From: Planctomycetota bacterium
GTDB lineage: Bacteria; Planctomycetota; UBA1135; GCA-002686595
Direction: 5' to 3'
DNA: 64,000 nucleotides
Assembly: GCA_023150475.1 (NCBI GenBank)
Contig: JAKLKU010000003.1
Coordinates: 124,001-188,000 of the forward strand
A program made the translations under genes and the position numbers. A model generated the notes under the pieces. That model made no database searches. It was not told the DNA's origin and worked only from the letters and a program-made list of their open reading frames with translations. Shown here piece by piece: positions 8,104 to 19,931 of the stretch; the first letter of the stretch is position 1, and each line of letters opens with the position of its first letter.

Positions 8104-10650
8104 ATGTCGAAGCGCGGACGCGCCGGCCCGTGGATCCTGCTCGGCGTCGCCGTGGCGATCGCCGCGGCGTTCGGTTGGCTCGTCTTCCGCGAACCCGCGC
8201 CCGTCGCGGTGGTCGGCATCGAGCGGCCGGAGGAGCGCGCCGCCGCGACGCCGCCGCCGAAGCTCGTCGAGCCACCCAAAGCGACGCTCGAATCCGTCGC
8301 CGTCGCCGACGACGAACGCGCGACGTTCACGCCGGCGGGCGCGGCGGACCTCGAACCGCCGCCGCTGATGGAGCTCGAGCTGCGTGGTTCGGAAGGCCAG
8401 CCGCTCGTCGGCGCGGTCGTCGCGGTCTTCGACACGAAGCGCGTGCTCGAATCGGTCGAGAGCGACGCGCGCGGCATCGCGACGGTACGCGCCGGCGCCG
8501 GCCGCGCGCGAGCGTTGGTCCAATTGCGCGGCAGCGCTCCGTGGCTCGCCGAGTTCGAGTTCGCGCCGGTCCGGCTGTGCCTCGACGAACCGCGCCGGCT
8601 CGCGCTCTTCGGGCGCGCGCGCGTCGACCGAACGACGCCGTCGGAGGCGCTCGAACTCACGTTGACCTCGGATCGCGCGCTGTTCGACGCCGCGACGATT
8701 CCCCAGGCCCTGCGGGACGCGCTCGAACTCGACGCTCGCGCGACGACGCGGCTCGTGACGAGCACCGACGAGCACGGCGAGTTCGTCTTTCGCGGCCTCG
8801 TCGAACCGTTCACGGGTCGGTTGTCGTTGCCGGATCGAGTGGCGGTGCTCTCGGTCGAGCCGCCGAGCGCGACGGTCGAACGCCGCAGCGTGAGATTCGC
8901 GGAACGGGTGGAGCGGCTCGAACTCGAGCTCGTCGCGCTGCCGAAGCTCGTCGGCCGCGTCGTCGAAGCCGACGGCTCGCCCGTGGCGCGCGCCGACATC
9001 GAAGGTTGGCTCGTGTTCGCGCCACAGACGGATGGTGGCGGCCGCCGCGGCGGCCGCGGGCTGACGGCGAGCCTCGACGAGACTCGGACCGATGCGGACG
9101 GTCGCTTCGAGCTCCTGCTCGAGCTGCCGCGCAACCTCGACACGCGCGAGCTCGCGAACGCCGCTGGTCTGCCGCCGACGGAACGCGTCGGTTTGCTCGT
9201 GCGACGCAATGCCCAGTCGGCGCAGGCCGAAGTCGAGATCGCGGCGACGAAGATGCGTTCGCGTTGGGACCTCGGCGAAGTCGTGCTGTCGGCGCCGCAG
9301 GAACGCGAACTCGTCGTCCGCGGTCCGGACCAGAAGCCGATCGAAGGCGCAGTCGTGTTGTTCGGCGACGCCGAAGCGCGCACCGACGGCAACGGCGCGG
9401 CGAAGCTCGCCCACGTCGAAGACGCCGACACGGCTTCGGTCGGCAAGCTCGGTTTCTTGCCGGAGGAAGTCTCGCTCGAGGGCGAAGGGCGCATCGAAGT
9501 CGAGTTGCGCGCGACCAATCGCTGGAACGTGACGTTCGTCGACGCGAACGGCGTGCGGGTGGCGGAGCGGCGCTTCTCGCTCTCCGCCCGTGGTCCGTTG
9601 TTCGTCGGCGACGACCCGACGCGGCCGTCGCGCGTGCACGTCGCGAGCGGAGGCACCGACTCCGAGCGCGCGTTCCGCGAACGCGAGTCGGGCGCGGTGG
9701 TCGCGACGTTCCGCACCGACGCCGACGGACGCGCCTCGTTCTCCGGTTTCGCGGGGCCGTTCACGCTGCGGATCACGGATGGACTCGGCGCCGTGCTGAC
9801 GGAACGCGAAGTCGCGCTCGGACCCGACGAAGTCCGCGACGAGACGATCGAGCTCGCCCAGCGCGGCGGCACGTTCGCGGGCCGCGTCGTCGACGAGTTC
9901 GACACGTCGCTCGCGGGCGCCAGCGTGCGACTCGCCGTGCGTTCGGCGCGCACGAGCGAGACGAGGCGCACCGATGCGGCCGGTGAGTTCCGCTTCGAGG
10001 ACCTGCAGCCCGGCCGCGTGCGCCTCGAGATCGAACGCGAAGGGTTCTCACCGCTCGCGATCGACGACTACGAGCTCGCGCTCGACGGCGAGCCGATCGA
10101 GTTCCGTTTGCACACCGCCGGCACGCTCGCCGTCGAGGTGATCGACGACCTCGGCAACGCCGTGCCGACGGCGGGCCTGCGCGTTCGCGCGTCGCAGCAT
10201 CCGAATCTCCCCGTGCGCCGCCGCGCGATGAATCGGTTCGAGCTGCGCGAACTGCCGGGCGACCCCGTGACGCTTCTGATCGACATCGGCGGCCGCGAGT
10301 ACGAACGCGTGATCGACGCGCAGGGCGGCGACACGCGTGTGATCGTGCCGCGTCACGGTCGCGCGCAAGTGACGTTCGCTCCGACGGGCGAGTTGCTCGC
10401 AGGCGGCGAGTACCGGGTGCGCGTCCGTTCCACGGAGCCCGGCTCGGAAGTGCAAGTCGTGCAGCTCGTGCGCACGCAACGCGCGCCGTTCACGGCGACG
10501 TTCGACGCGCTGCTGCCGGGCTCCTACTCGGCGCAGCTCGAGTGGCGCGAGCTCTCCGACCGCGACGGCCGCACTCGCCGCACGCTGGGCACCGCGCAGG
10601 CGTTCATCGTCAATCCGAACGCGAACGCACGCGTGCAAGTCGGCGACTGA
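8104..10650 (+). CDS. membrane-anchored Carboxypeptidase-regulatory-like repeat protein (paralogue of the upstream gene)
   Basis: An 848-residue protein with the same layout as its upstream neighbour: a short basic N-terminus, one hydrophobic helix (WILLGVAVAIAAAFGWLVF), then several beta-sandwich modules. Recurrent phrases include GRVVDEFDTSLAGASVRLAV, TDAAGEFRFEDL and TDADGRASFSG. The two proteins align in order across several modules (for example, PLVGA near the N-terminus, GRFRFEGL versus GEFVFRGL), consistent with gene duplication. The likely location is periplasm or cell surface, and the role is unknown. A perfect 8-bp hairpin follows the stop codon. Confidence 0.8.
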   Translation: MSKRGRAGPWILLGVAVAIAAAFGWLVFREPAPVAVVGIERPEERAAATPPPKLVEPPKATLESVAVADDERATFTPAGAADLEPPPLMELELRGSEGQPLVGAVVAVFDTKRVLESVESDARGIATVRAGAGRARALVQLRGSAPWLAEFEFAPVRLCLDEPRRLALFGRARVDRTTPSEALELTLTSDRALFDAATIPQALRDALELDARATTRLVTSTDEHGEFVFRGLVEPFTGRLSLPDRVAVLSVEPPSATVERRSVRFAERVERLELELVALPKLVGRVVEADGSPVARADIEGWLVFAPQTDGGGRRGGRGLTASLDETRTDADGRFELLLELPRNLDTRELANAAGLPPTERVGLLVRRNAQSAQAEVEIAATKMRSRWDLGEVVLSAPQERELVVRGPDQKPIEGAVVLFGDAEARTDGNGAAKLAHVEDADTASVGKLGFLPEEVSLEGEGRIEVELRATNRWNVTFVDANGVRVAERRFSLSARGPLFVGDDPTRPSRVHVASGGTDSERAFRERESGAVVATFRTDADGRASFSGFAGPFTLRITDGLGAVLTEREVALGPDEVRDETIELAQRGGTFAGRVVDEFDTSLAGASVRLAVRSARTSETRRTDAAGEFRFEDLQPGRVRLEIEREGFSPLAIDDYELALDGEPIEFRLHTAGTLAVEVIDDLGNAVPTAGLRVRASQHPNLPVRRRAMNRFELRELPGDPVTLLIDIGGREYERVIDAQGGDTRVIVPRHGRAQVTFAPTGELLAGGEYRVRVRSTEPGSEVQVVQLVRTQRAPFTATFDALLPGSYSAQLEWRELSDRDGRTRRTLGTAQAFIVNPNANARVQVGD

Positions 10651-10667
10651 GCCGATGCCGAACGCTG

Positions 10668-10686
10668 GCGAGCGGGCGCCGCTCGC
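10668..10686 (+). terminator. hairpin after the repeat-protein operon, possible terminator
   Basis: GCGAGCGG at 10668 and CCGCTCGC at 10679 form a perfect 8-bp stem with a 3-base loop, 18 bases after the stop at 10650. There is no T-run after it, so it is not a classical intrinsic terminator. Stem-only terminators occur in high-GC genomes, and the position after the last gene of a rightward pair, before a leftward gene, fits. Confidence 0.4.
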
Positions 10687-10800
10687 GAGCTCGTTCGCCG
10701 TCGACTCCACGCGGGACGGACGCCGCGCGCCGGTTGCCGAGATCGGCGACGACGGCGACGTGGACGCCGGCGGCGGCCGCTGCGGCGACGGCGGCGCCCG

Positions 10801-11151
10801 CTAGACGAAGATCTCGCAGTCGTTGCCGCGCATCTCGACCGTGTACGTCGTCGCGGCCTTGCACGCGACGCCGACCGCGGAACCGGTCTTCGGGTCGAAA
10901 CGGTAGTTGTGCAACGGGCAGACGACGTGCTGCTTGTCGGCGAGCGGACCTTCCGCCATCCGGCCGCCTTCGTGCGGGCAGAGCCGGTCGACCGCGTAGA
11001 GCTTGCCGCCGACGCGACAGAGGACGACTTGTTTGCCGCCCGCGAGCGGATCGCCGATGTCGATCACCTTCGCGAAGCCCTCGGGCAGCTTGTCGACGCC
11101 TTGGACGATCACGCCTTTGCCACGCAGGAAACCGAAGAGCTTCGAGAACAT
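10801..11151 (-). CDS. Rieske [2Fe-2S] ferredoxin-like protein
   Basis: A 116-residue soluble protein with a Rieske cluster-binding pair, CPHEGG (near residue 59) and CPLHNYRFD (near residue 78), giving the two Cys and two His ligands. It resembles Rieske-type ferredoxins and small subunits of nitrite reductase/dioxygenase systems, carrying single electrons to an unknown partner. The start at 11151 (MFSKLFGF) was chosen over an in-frame ATG at 11187 because the preceding residues (including a CC pair) look unlike the family. It is divergent from the phosphodiesterase gene. Confidence 0.85.
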   Translation of the reverse strand: MFSKLFGFLRGKGVIVQGVDKLPEGFAKVIDIGDPLAGGKQVVLCRVGGKLYAVDRLCPHEGGRMAEGPLADKQHVVCPLHNYRFDPKTGSAVGVACKAATTYTVEMRGNDCEIFV

Positions 11152-11246
11152 GCCGCAGCATGCTACGAGCGTCGCCCGAGCCCGCAAAGGCCGGCCGATT
11201 TCGAACGGACGGGGTACGCGACTGGCCGTAAGATCCCGGGCTCTCC

Positions 11247-12640
11247 ATGCGCCCCGTAGTGCTCATCGACGCGGTCGGTTTGACGCCGCGACAAGTCGGC
11301 AAGGACACGCCGGCGATGTTCGCGCTCGCGCAGGAAGGCGCCAGCGCGCCGATGCCCGCGATCCTGCCGGCGGTGACGTGCAGCGCGCAGGCGACGTTGC
11401 TCACGGGCAAACTCCCGACCGAACACGGCGCGGTCGGCAACGGTTGGTTCGACCGCGAGACCTTCGACATCGCGCTCTGGCGCCAATCGAACGCGCTGGT
11501 GCGCGGCAAGAAGCTCTACGAGCTCGCGAAGGAACGCGATCCGTCGTTCACGTGCGCGAAGATCTTCTGGTGGTGGAACATGGGCGCGGCGGTCGATTGG
11601 TCGATCACGCCGCGGCCCTACTATCCGGCGGACGGCCGCAAGATCCCCGCGGTGTACGGCAGCCCGTCCGCGTATCCCCAGTGGCTCGAGGCACGGCTCG
11701 GCGCGTTCCCTTTCTTCGACTTCTGGGGCCCGAAGTCGTCGCTCGCGTCGAGCCGCTGGCTCGCGGAGGCCGCGATCGCGACGCTCGAGCACTACCGGCC
11801 GACGCTGACGATGGTGTACCTGCCGCACCTCGACTACGACCACCAGAGATTCGGGCCGAACGACCCGCGCTCGAAGCGCGCGCTCTTCGAACTCGACGCG
11901 TTGGTGCACAAGGTCGCGAGCGCGGCGGAGAAGGCCGGCGCCGCGACCGTGATCGTGAGCGAGTACGGGCTCGAAGACGTGACGACGCCGGTGCACGTCA
12001 ACCACGCGCTGCGCGCCGAGGGGCTGCTCGCGGTGCGCGAGACGCCCGACGGCGAGCTGCTCGACCCGTTCGCGTCGAAGGCGTTCGCCGTCGCCGACCA
12101 CCAAGTCGCGCACGTCTACACGAAGGATCCGCAGTCGACCGCGGCGGCGCGCACCGTGCTGGAGAAACTCGCGGGTGTCGAGCGCGTGCTCGGGACGGAA
12201 GAGAAACGCGCCGCGGGGCTCGACCATCCGCGCGCCGGCGACTTGGTCGCCGTGGCGCAGCGCGGGAATTGGTTCACCTACTACTACTGGCTCGACGACG
12301 AACGCGCGCCCGACTTCGCGCGCACCGTCGACATCCATCGCAAGCCCGGGTACGACCCGTGCGAGCTCTTCCTCGATCCGCACCTCGCGCGTCCCACGCT
12401 GCGGGTCGCACGGCGGCTCGCGCAGAAGAAGCTCGGCATGCGCTACCTGATGGACGTGATCGGGCTCGACGCGCGCATCGTCCGGGGCAGCCACGGCCGC
12501 GTGCCCGACGATCCGCAGGACGGCCCCGTCTTCCTGTGCTCGAAGAGTTGGAAACACTGCGGCGGCGAGCCGGAACGCTCGCGCGTCGCGATGACCTCGG
12601 TGTGCGAGCGGGTGCTCGCGCTCCTCGCCGGAGATCCTCG

Positions 12641-12644
<4 letters not shown>
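11247..12644 (+). CDS. alkaline phosphatase-like type I phosphodiesterase / nucleotide pyrophosphatase
   Basis: A 465-residue protein of the alkaline phosphatase superfamily. Metal and nucleophile positions are visible: the first Asp in VVLIDAVGLTP, the catalytic Thr in AVTCSAQATLLTGKLPTEHG, the metal site LPHLDYDHQRFGP and a later ADHQVAHVY segment. It lacks an obvious signal peptide. The substrate is unknown. Related phosphodiesterases occur in the ebo/edb metabolite clusters, but no other such gene is present here. Its stop overlaps the ATG of the next gene (ATGA), so translation is coupled to the thioredoxin-NHL protein. Confidence 0.85.
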
Positions 12645-14611
<1,967 letters not shown>

Positions 14612-14630
14612 GCGAGAATCGACGGGCGCA

Positions 14631-15260
14631 ATGATCCTGCTCGTCGACAACTACGACTCGTTCACCTGGAACCTCTGGCAGGGGTTCGCCGGGTTGGGGC
14701 TCGAGCTGCGGGTCGTGCGCAACGACGCGCTGACCGTCGACGAAGCGCTCTCGTGCGGCGCATCGGGGATCGTCTTGAGCCCCGGCCCCGGCCACCCGCG
14801 CGACTCCGGCATCTGCCCCGAACTCCTGCGTCGCGCGCCCGATGCGCTGCCGATCCTGGGCGTGTGCCTCGGTCACCAGGCGTTGGTCGAACGCTACGGC
14901 GGCGAGCTCGAGGTCGACCCGGTCCCGGTGCATGGCAAGGCGTCGCTGGTGCATCACGACCGCGCGACGCTGCTCGCCGACCTGCCGAACCCGTTCCAGG
15001 CGGGGCGCTATCACTCGCTGCGCGCCGTGCGCGAACGGCTGCCGCGCGAACTCGTGCTCTGCGGCTGGACCGCCGACGGACTGGTGATGGCGGTCCAGCA
15101 CGAGCGCCTGCCGCGCTTCGGCGTGCAGTTCCACCCCGAGTCGATCCTGACGCCCGAGGGCGAGCGCGTGCTCGCACGCTTCCTGATCGCGTGCGGCGAA
15201 CGGGCCGGGTGCGGCGAACCGGTCGGGCGCGTGCCGACGTCGCGCGCGACGGACGGCTGA
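14631..15260 (+). CDS. trpG: anthranilate / aminodeoxychorismate synthase glutamine amidotransferase subunit
   Basis: A 209-residue class I glutamine amidotransferase. It begins with the diagnostic MILLVDNYDSFTWNL, followed by LSPGPGHP, the nucleophile Cys79 in GVCLGHQ and the His/Glu pair in FGVQFHPES. It supplies ammonia from glutamine to TrpE (tryptophan) or PabB (folate). Which partner it serves cannot be decided because neither synthase subunit lies nearby, so pabA is an alternative name. A short GC-rich tail of about 20 residues extends beyond the usual end. Confidence 0.9.
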   Translation: MILLVDNYDSFTWNLWQGFAGLGLELRVVRNDALTVDEALSCGASGIVLSPGPGHPRDSGICPELLRRAPDALPILGVCLGHQALVERYGGELEVDPVPVHGKASLVHHDRATLLADLPNPFQAGRYHSLRAVRERLPRELVLCGWTADGLVMAVQHERLPRFGVQFHPESILTPEGERVLARFLIACGERAGCGEPVGRVPTSRATDG

Positions 15261-15466
15261 GCTCGCGCGCCGAGCTGGCGCGGGTGCTGTCGAAGAGCGT
15301 TCGCGGCGATGCGCGGTCGCGACCCGACACCGGTGGTTCGACGCGGAGCACGGGCCAAAGAGGATCGGCCGCGATCGGAGCTCGTTCGCTCCCGACCGCG
15401 GCCGTGGCCTGGCTTCGCCCGCGAGGTCGAAGTCGCCTCAGTGGACGAGTCTCGGCGAGAGCGGCT

Positions 15467-16087
15467 TCAGCGCAGGGACCCCGTCTCGCACCGGAACTTG
15501 CCGGTCTCCGCATAGGTTCCGTCCGGCTGCTTCTTCATCTCCTTCAGCCTGGTGCAGGTGCGCTTGTCGTCGTCGGACACCTCGCATTCCGTCTTGTTCT
15601 TGCACTTGGCTTTCGAGAGGGTTGCCGCGTCCCTCTCCCACTTGATGGTTTCCTCCGCCATCGGGAAGTTCGTGATCGCGTCCATCAGCACGTCGAACAC
15701 GAGATCGCGCTCGGCGTAGGTCAGCGCGCCGACCTCCTCGGTCAGGATCCAGAACTCCTCCATCGTGAGGTCGAGCACGGAGTTGAAACCGTCCACACCG
15801 GCTTCGCCCGCGTAGGCCAGGGTCTCGAGCTCGCTGACGAGCGCCCCGAGCCGTTCCCGTGCCTCCGGATTGGCGACGTCCGTCTCGAGCACCTCGTACA
15901 CGTCGGACCACTGGGTGTCGGCGTCGATGCTCGCGCGGTTGACGAGCGGCGCGCCCTTCTCGGCGGACTGCACGGCGACGTGCTGGACGCCCGTCAGAGC
16001 CGCGCGCGGCTGCTCGGGTTCGATGTGGAACGCGAACGCTCCGATGAGCGAGGCGAAGACCGGGGCAATCGAAAAGAGGTTGAGCAT
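15467..16087 (-). CDS. secreted protein of unknown function with Cys-rich tail
   Basis: A 206-residue protein with a signal-peptide-like start (MLNLFSIAPVFASLIGAFAF), an acidic helical middle (for example, LGALVSELETLAYAGEAG) and a C-terminal part with Cys residues in KCKNKTECEV, RTCTRL and FRCETG, probably two disulfides. The frame is open further upstream, to 16372, but AGGAGA lies right before the ATG at 16087 and the upstream residues are just translated tandem repeats. No family was recognised. Confidence 0.7.
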   Translation of the reverse strand: MLNLFSIAPVFASLIGAFAFHIEPEQPRAALTGVQHVAVQSAEKGAPLVNRASIDADTQWSDVYEVLETDVANPEARERLGALVSELETLAYAGEAGVDGFNSVLDLTMEEFWILTEEVGALTYAERDLVFDVLMDAITNFPMAEETIKWERDAATLSKAKCKNKTECEVSDDDKRTCTRLKEMKKQPDGTYAETGKFRCETGSLR

Positions 16088-16912
16088 GGGATTCTCCTGT
16101 ATTCCTGCGCATCCAGTCCGCTTCGCCGAGCCCTCGAGCAGGCCTCCGAACCCGAAGCAGTCCGTCCTCGGGATTGCCGCCGGGGCCCGCGCCAGGTTGC
16201 ATGGATTCCAGATTCGTGCCGACGCCGAGATCCGCAGGCGGCCGCAGCATCGCGACCGCGTCGGGCCACGCTCGCCGTTCAACGCGCCGTTCAACGCGCC
16301 GTTCAACGCGCCGTTCAACGCGCGGGGCACCGCGAGGAGCACCGCGCCGGCTACACCGCCCCAGTCCACCATCCACCGCCAGCCGCGGCGGAGCGGTTGA
16401 AGCGGGTCTTCACCATCGACGCGCGCACCTCTGCATGCCGCGGAGGCCCCCGCAGACTCATCGCGCCGTGCTCCGACGGCGTCGTGTTCGACAGGTGGGC
16501 GCTCACCTGATCCTCCCCACCGAGAAGTGCGTCGCGCTCGGGCTCTCGCTCACCCCGCACTCCACTTGGCGCGCCGCCCGCGGCCGGCGCTCGAGCGCTT
16601 CCGTCTGCGTGCTCGCGCCCTTTGAGCCTTCGCGCTCCACTCGCCGCTCCGTGTGCGCCGTCGTTGGAAGACTTGCAACGCGGCGCGGCGGCGAACGACG
16701 GGTCGCAGCGCCGTCGCGCCGACACGCGCTACTCATTGATCCGTACTCGGCGTAGCCGCGATCCCCGCGGCGGGCTCGCCGCGAGCCCACGACGTGTGGC
16801 GAGCGCTCACGCGCTCGGCGCTGGACTGCGAGTTGCCGTGGCGCGCGTCCCTTCGCGCGCTCGCCGGAACGCGAGCTCGACACACGCTCCCCACGCATCG
16901 CCGGAGATCCCC
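16088..16912. other. long intergenic region, no gene supported
   Basis: About 825 bases between a leftward and a rightward secreted-protein gene, so it should contain both promoters. Apart from the 12-base tandem repeat at 16273-16320, nothing convincing was found. Open frames across it give Arg/Pro/Ser-rich translations typical of antisense or non-coding high-GC DNA. Confidence 0.5.
16273..16320. repeat. four-copy 12-bp tandem repeat
   Basis: The unit CGCCGTTCAACG is repeated four times without a mismatch (16273, 16285, 16297, 16309). A 12-base unit keeps frame, but no gene is supported here. It could be a variable-number locus. It lies 185 bases upstream of the leftward secreted-protein gene. 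Confidence 0.95.
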
Positions 16913-17944
16913 ATGCATCGTTTCGGACTCGCCGTGATCCTCAGTCTGGTCGTCACTGCCGCGGCCGACGCCCAGGGCTACCTCTACGAGCAGCCGATGG
17001 CTCCGAACGGCGGCATCCTGCGCAACTCGCAACTCTGGATCGACCCGAGCGGACAGAACGACCTCGACTCCGACGCGATCGCGTGGGAGGACTTCACGCT
17101 AGTCGACACGACGACCATCACGAAGATCCGCTGGTGGGGCGAAGTCGCGCCGTCACTCGGCTTCGAGATCTCGTTCTTCCATCAGGATCCGAACACGATC
17201 GCGGTGCAACCCGACATCTTCGCCGCGGGCAGTCATCCGATCAGCGAACACATCTACACGACGTTCACGCAGACCCCGGTGGGCAACGGCATGTACCAGT
17301 TCGACGTGAATCTGGTCACGCCGCTGACGTTCAACGGGTTGACGCGCTACTTCGTCTCGGTCGTCGGCCGCACGCCGATCCCCTACGCGACTTGGAACTG
17401 GGCGTCGAGCCCGGTCGGCACCAACGGGACGTTCTGGTGGCAACGCGGACTGCACATGTACTTCCACTTGGGCGAGAACCGCGCCCTCGCGCTCGACGGA
17501 ACTCCGGTCAGCGGCTGCACGGCCCCGGCGATCTACTGCACGACCAAGACGAACTCGCAGTGGTGCAACCCCGCGATCGGTTCCACGGGCGCGCCGACCG
17601 CGTCAGGCTCGACCTCGTTCCACGTCACGGGCGTCAATTTCCTGAACAACAAGTCGGGTCTGCTCTTCTACGGCTCGGTGCCGAACGGCGCGTCGTTCCA
17701 GGGTGGGACTCTCTGCGTGAAGCTGCCGATCACGCGGACTTCCGTGCAGAGCTCCGGCGGCACCGCGTCGGGTTCCGATTGCTCCGGCACGTACGACTAC
17801 GACTTCGAAGCACTGATCGTCGGTGGCACCGACCCGAACCTGATCGCCGGTGCGAAGGTCTACGCGCAGTACTGGTCACGCGATCCGGCGTCATTCTCGA
17901 CGACGAGTTTGTCGAACGCCGTGTGGTTCCTCGTTTGCCCGTGA
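16913..17944 (+). CDS. secreted protein with the clade-typical Cys-containing C-terminal domain
   Basis: A 343-residue protein. The signal peptide is MHRFGLAVILSLVVTAAADAQ with cleavage after ADA, and GGAGA lies before the ATG at 16913. The first two thirds form a beta-rich domain of unknown type (aromatic-rich strands such as KIRWWGEVAP and FWWQRGLHMYF). From about residue 205 begins a domain with YCTTKTNSQWCNPAIGSTG, ..GLLFYG.., GGTLCVKLP, DCSGTYDYDF and YAQYWSRDP. The same domain ends the propeller protein at 26259-27956. The role is unknown, possibly surface display or sorting. Confidence 0.8.
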   Translation: MHRFGLAVILSLVVTAAADAQGYLYEQPMAPNGGILRNSQLWIDPSGQNDLDSDAIAWEDFTLVDTTTITKIRWWGEVAPSLGFEISFFHQDPNTIAVQPDIFAAGSHPISEHIYTTFTQTPVGNGMYQFDVNLVTPLTFNGLTRYFVSVVGRTPIPYATWNWASSPVGTNGTFWWQRGLHMYFHLGENRALALDGTPVSGCTAPAIYCTTKTNSQWCNPAIGSTGAPTASGSTSFHVTGVNFLNNKSGLLFYGSVPNGASFQGGTLCVKLPITRTSVQSSGGTASGSDCSGTYDYDFEALIVGGTDPNLIAGAKVYAQYWSRDPASFSTTSLSNAVWFLVCP

Positions 17945-18343
17945 ACCGAACCGACGGAGTCGAGCAACGTGATCCGCTCGCCGCGCAACGGCGACCCGCT
18001 TCCCGGTGCTCGACGCGGAAGGCCGGCGGCGAAACGCGGCCGTTCGCCACTCGTGCTCTCCCACGCGGACCGATCGCGGACGTCGTCGGCTCGCCGCTCG
18101 ATCTCCCGCATGGCGTGAGCCCGCGGAGCACGACGAGCTGCCGAGCCAGGTCCGTTCGACGGCGCGGCTCGAACGTGGCGCGCGGGACGTCGTGACGAGC
18201 GGCAACGCGCTCCGCGCAAAGGGGGACGGAGCTCGTCGCGCTGCGCCGTTTGGCCCGCCGTCGGATTCGGAGCCTTCGCCGAGGACTCGTCCGCAGGAAA
18301 GTTCGCGCTCGCGGCGGACCTGCATGAGGCCTAGTCGAAGGAC
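17945..18343. other. intergenic region, nothing recognised
   Basis: About 400 bases between two rightward genes. No domain, RNA gene or repeat was seen. AAGGA at 18338-18342 sits directly before the GTG start of the radical SAM gene, closer than usual for a ribosome-binding site. Confidence 0.4.
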
Positions 18344-19816
18344 GTGAGAGTCTTGCTCGTCCAACCCGAGAACCCCGACACGTTCTGGTCGTTCAAGCAC
18401 TCGTTGCCCTTCGTCTCGAAGCGTTCGGCGTTCGCGCCCCTTGGACTCCTGACGGTTGCCGCGTTGCTGCCGCGCGACTGGGAGCTCGAGCTCGTCGACT
18501 TGAACGTCGACACGCTCCGCGACCAAGCGATTCGAGACGCCGACTACGTCTTCGTGAGCGCGATGATCGTGCACAAGCCGTCGGTCGTGAAAGTGCTCGA
18601 GCGCTGTCGCGCGCTCGCGAAACCCGTCGTCGCCGGCGGCCCACTCTTCACCACGGGGCACGAGGACTTTCCCGACGTCGCACACGTCTTCCTCGGTGAA
18701 GTCGAGGACCTCTTGCCCGAATGGGTCGCCGACCTCGCACGCGGCAAGGCGAAGCGCATCTATCGAGCGACTGTGTTCCCGGACGTCAGACACTCGCCCG
18801 TGCCGCGTTGGGATCTGATCGACTTCGCGAACTACCTGACGATGTCCGTCCAGTTCTCGCGCGGCTGTCCGTACGACTGCGAGTTCTGCGACATCGTGGT
18901 CATGAACGGCCGCGTGCCGCGGACGAAGTCGCCGGGGCAGCTCGTCGACGAGCTCGAGGCGCTGCGCGAACTCGGCTGGCGCGACATGGTCTTCGTCGTC
19001 GACGACAACTTCATCGGCGACAAGCGACGCACCAAGGAACTGCTGCGCGCGATGATCGCTTGGCGCGAACGCACACGACCGGCGATGGGTTTCTTCACCG
19101 AAGCTTCGGTCAACCTCGCCGACGACGCCGAGCTCTGCGAACTGATGACGCGCGCCGGGTTCAAGAAAGTGTTCGTCGGCATCGAGACTCCGTCCACGGA
19201 AAGCTTGCAGGAGTGCCACAAGCTCCAGAACCGCGATCGCGATCTGATCGGCTCGGTCCACACGCTCCAACGCGCCGGACTCGAAGTCATGGGCGGCTTC
19301 ATCGTCGGCTTCGACAGCGATCGCCCCGACGTGTTCCAACGCCAATTCGAGTTCATCCAACGATCGGGCGTGGTGACGGCGATGGTCGGACTCCTGACCG
19401 CGCTGCCGCAGACCAAGCTCCATCGCCGGATGGAACGCGAAGGCCGCTTGCAGTCCGCGAGCACCGGCAACAACACGCTCGCGTCGCTCAACTTCGAGCC
19501 TCGGCTGGATCGCCGATTCCTGGAGGACGGGTATCGCGAGTTGATGAAGCGGCTCTACGAACCGAAGGTCTACTACGAACGCATCCGCGTGTTCCTGCGC
19601 CAACACCGCCCGGCGGGGCCGCGGCTCAGGCGTTCCGCGGCGGACATCCGCGCGTTCCTGAAGTCACTGTGGCTGCTCGGCGCTCGTTACCGCGGCCGTT
19701 GGGCGTATTGGCGCTTGTGCGCGAGCACGCTGCTGAAGCACCCGCGCCAGTTCCCTCGCGCGGTCGAGTTCGCGATTCTCGGCTACCACTTCCGCCGGAT
19801 CGCGATGGCGCTCTGA
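18344..19816 (+). CDS. B12-binding-domain radical SAM protein (DUF4070 type)
   Basis: A 490-residue protein. Residues 1-150 form a cobalamin-binding-like fold beginning MRVLLVQPENPDTFWSFKHS. The radical SAM cluster motif is CPYDCEFCDI (near residue 173), with GGFIVGFDSD later in the barrel. The C-terminal 150 residues match the DUF4070 extension (ARYRGRWAYWRL, HPRQFPRAVEFAI). The same layout is found in HpnP (hopanoid C-2 methylase), but also in many enzymes of unknown substrate, and no hopanoid genes lie nearby. It is therefore a methylase- or rearrangement-type radical enzyme of unknown target. The GTG start gives the conserved N-terminus. Confidence 0.88.
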   Translation: MRVLLVQPENPDTFWSFKHSLPFVSKRSAFAPLGLLTVAALLPRDWELELVDLNVDTLRDQAIRDADYVFVSAMIVHKPSVVKVLERCRALAKPVVAGGPLFTTGHEDFPDVAHVFLGEVEDLLPEWVADLARGKAKRIYRATVFPDVRHSPVPRWDLIDFANYLTMSVQFSRGCPYDCEFCDIVVMNGRVPRTKSPGQLVDELEALRELGWRDMVFVVDDNFIGDKRRTKELLRAMIAWRERTRPAMGFFTEASVNLADDAELCELMTRAGFKKVFVGIETPSTESLQECHKLQNRDRDLIGSVHTLQRAGLEVMGGFIVGFDSDRPDVFQRQFEFIQRSGVVTAMVGLLTALPQTKLHRRMEREGRLQSASTGNNTLASLNFEPRLDRRFLEDGYRELMKRLYEPKVYYERIRVFLRQHRPAGPRLRRSAADIRAFLKSLWLLGARYRGRWAYWRLCASTLLKHPRQFPRAVEFAILGYHFRRIAMAL

Positions 19817-19931
19817 AGCAGAAGGATCGCGACGAGGACTCGCTCGTCGGCGCGTCGCGCGCGCGACCTCGGTCGCGTCGTCGACGCGCCGCCATGCGAC
19901 GGACGTTTCGCCGCCTCGCGGCACGCTCGGT

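Noticed and set aside
18344..19816. Naming the radical SAM enzyme hpnP
   Set aside because: The layout agrees, but no other hopanoid gene is near and many DUF4070 proteins have other roles.
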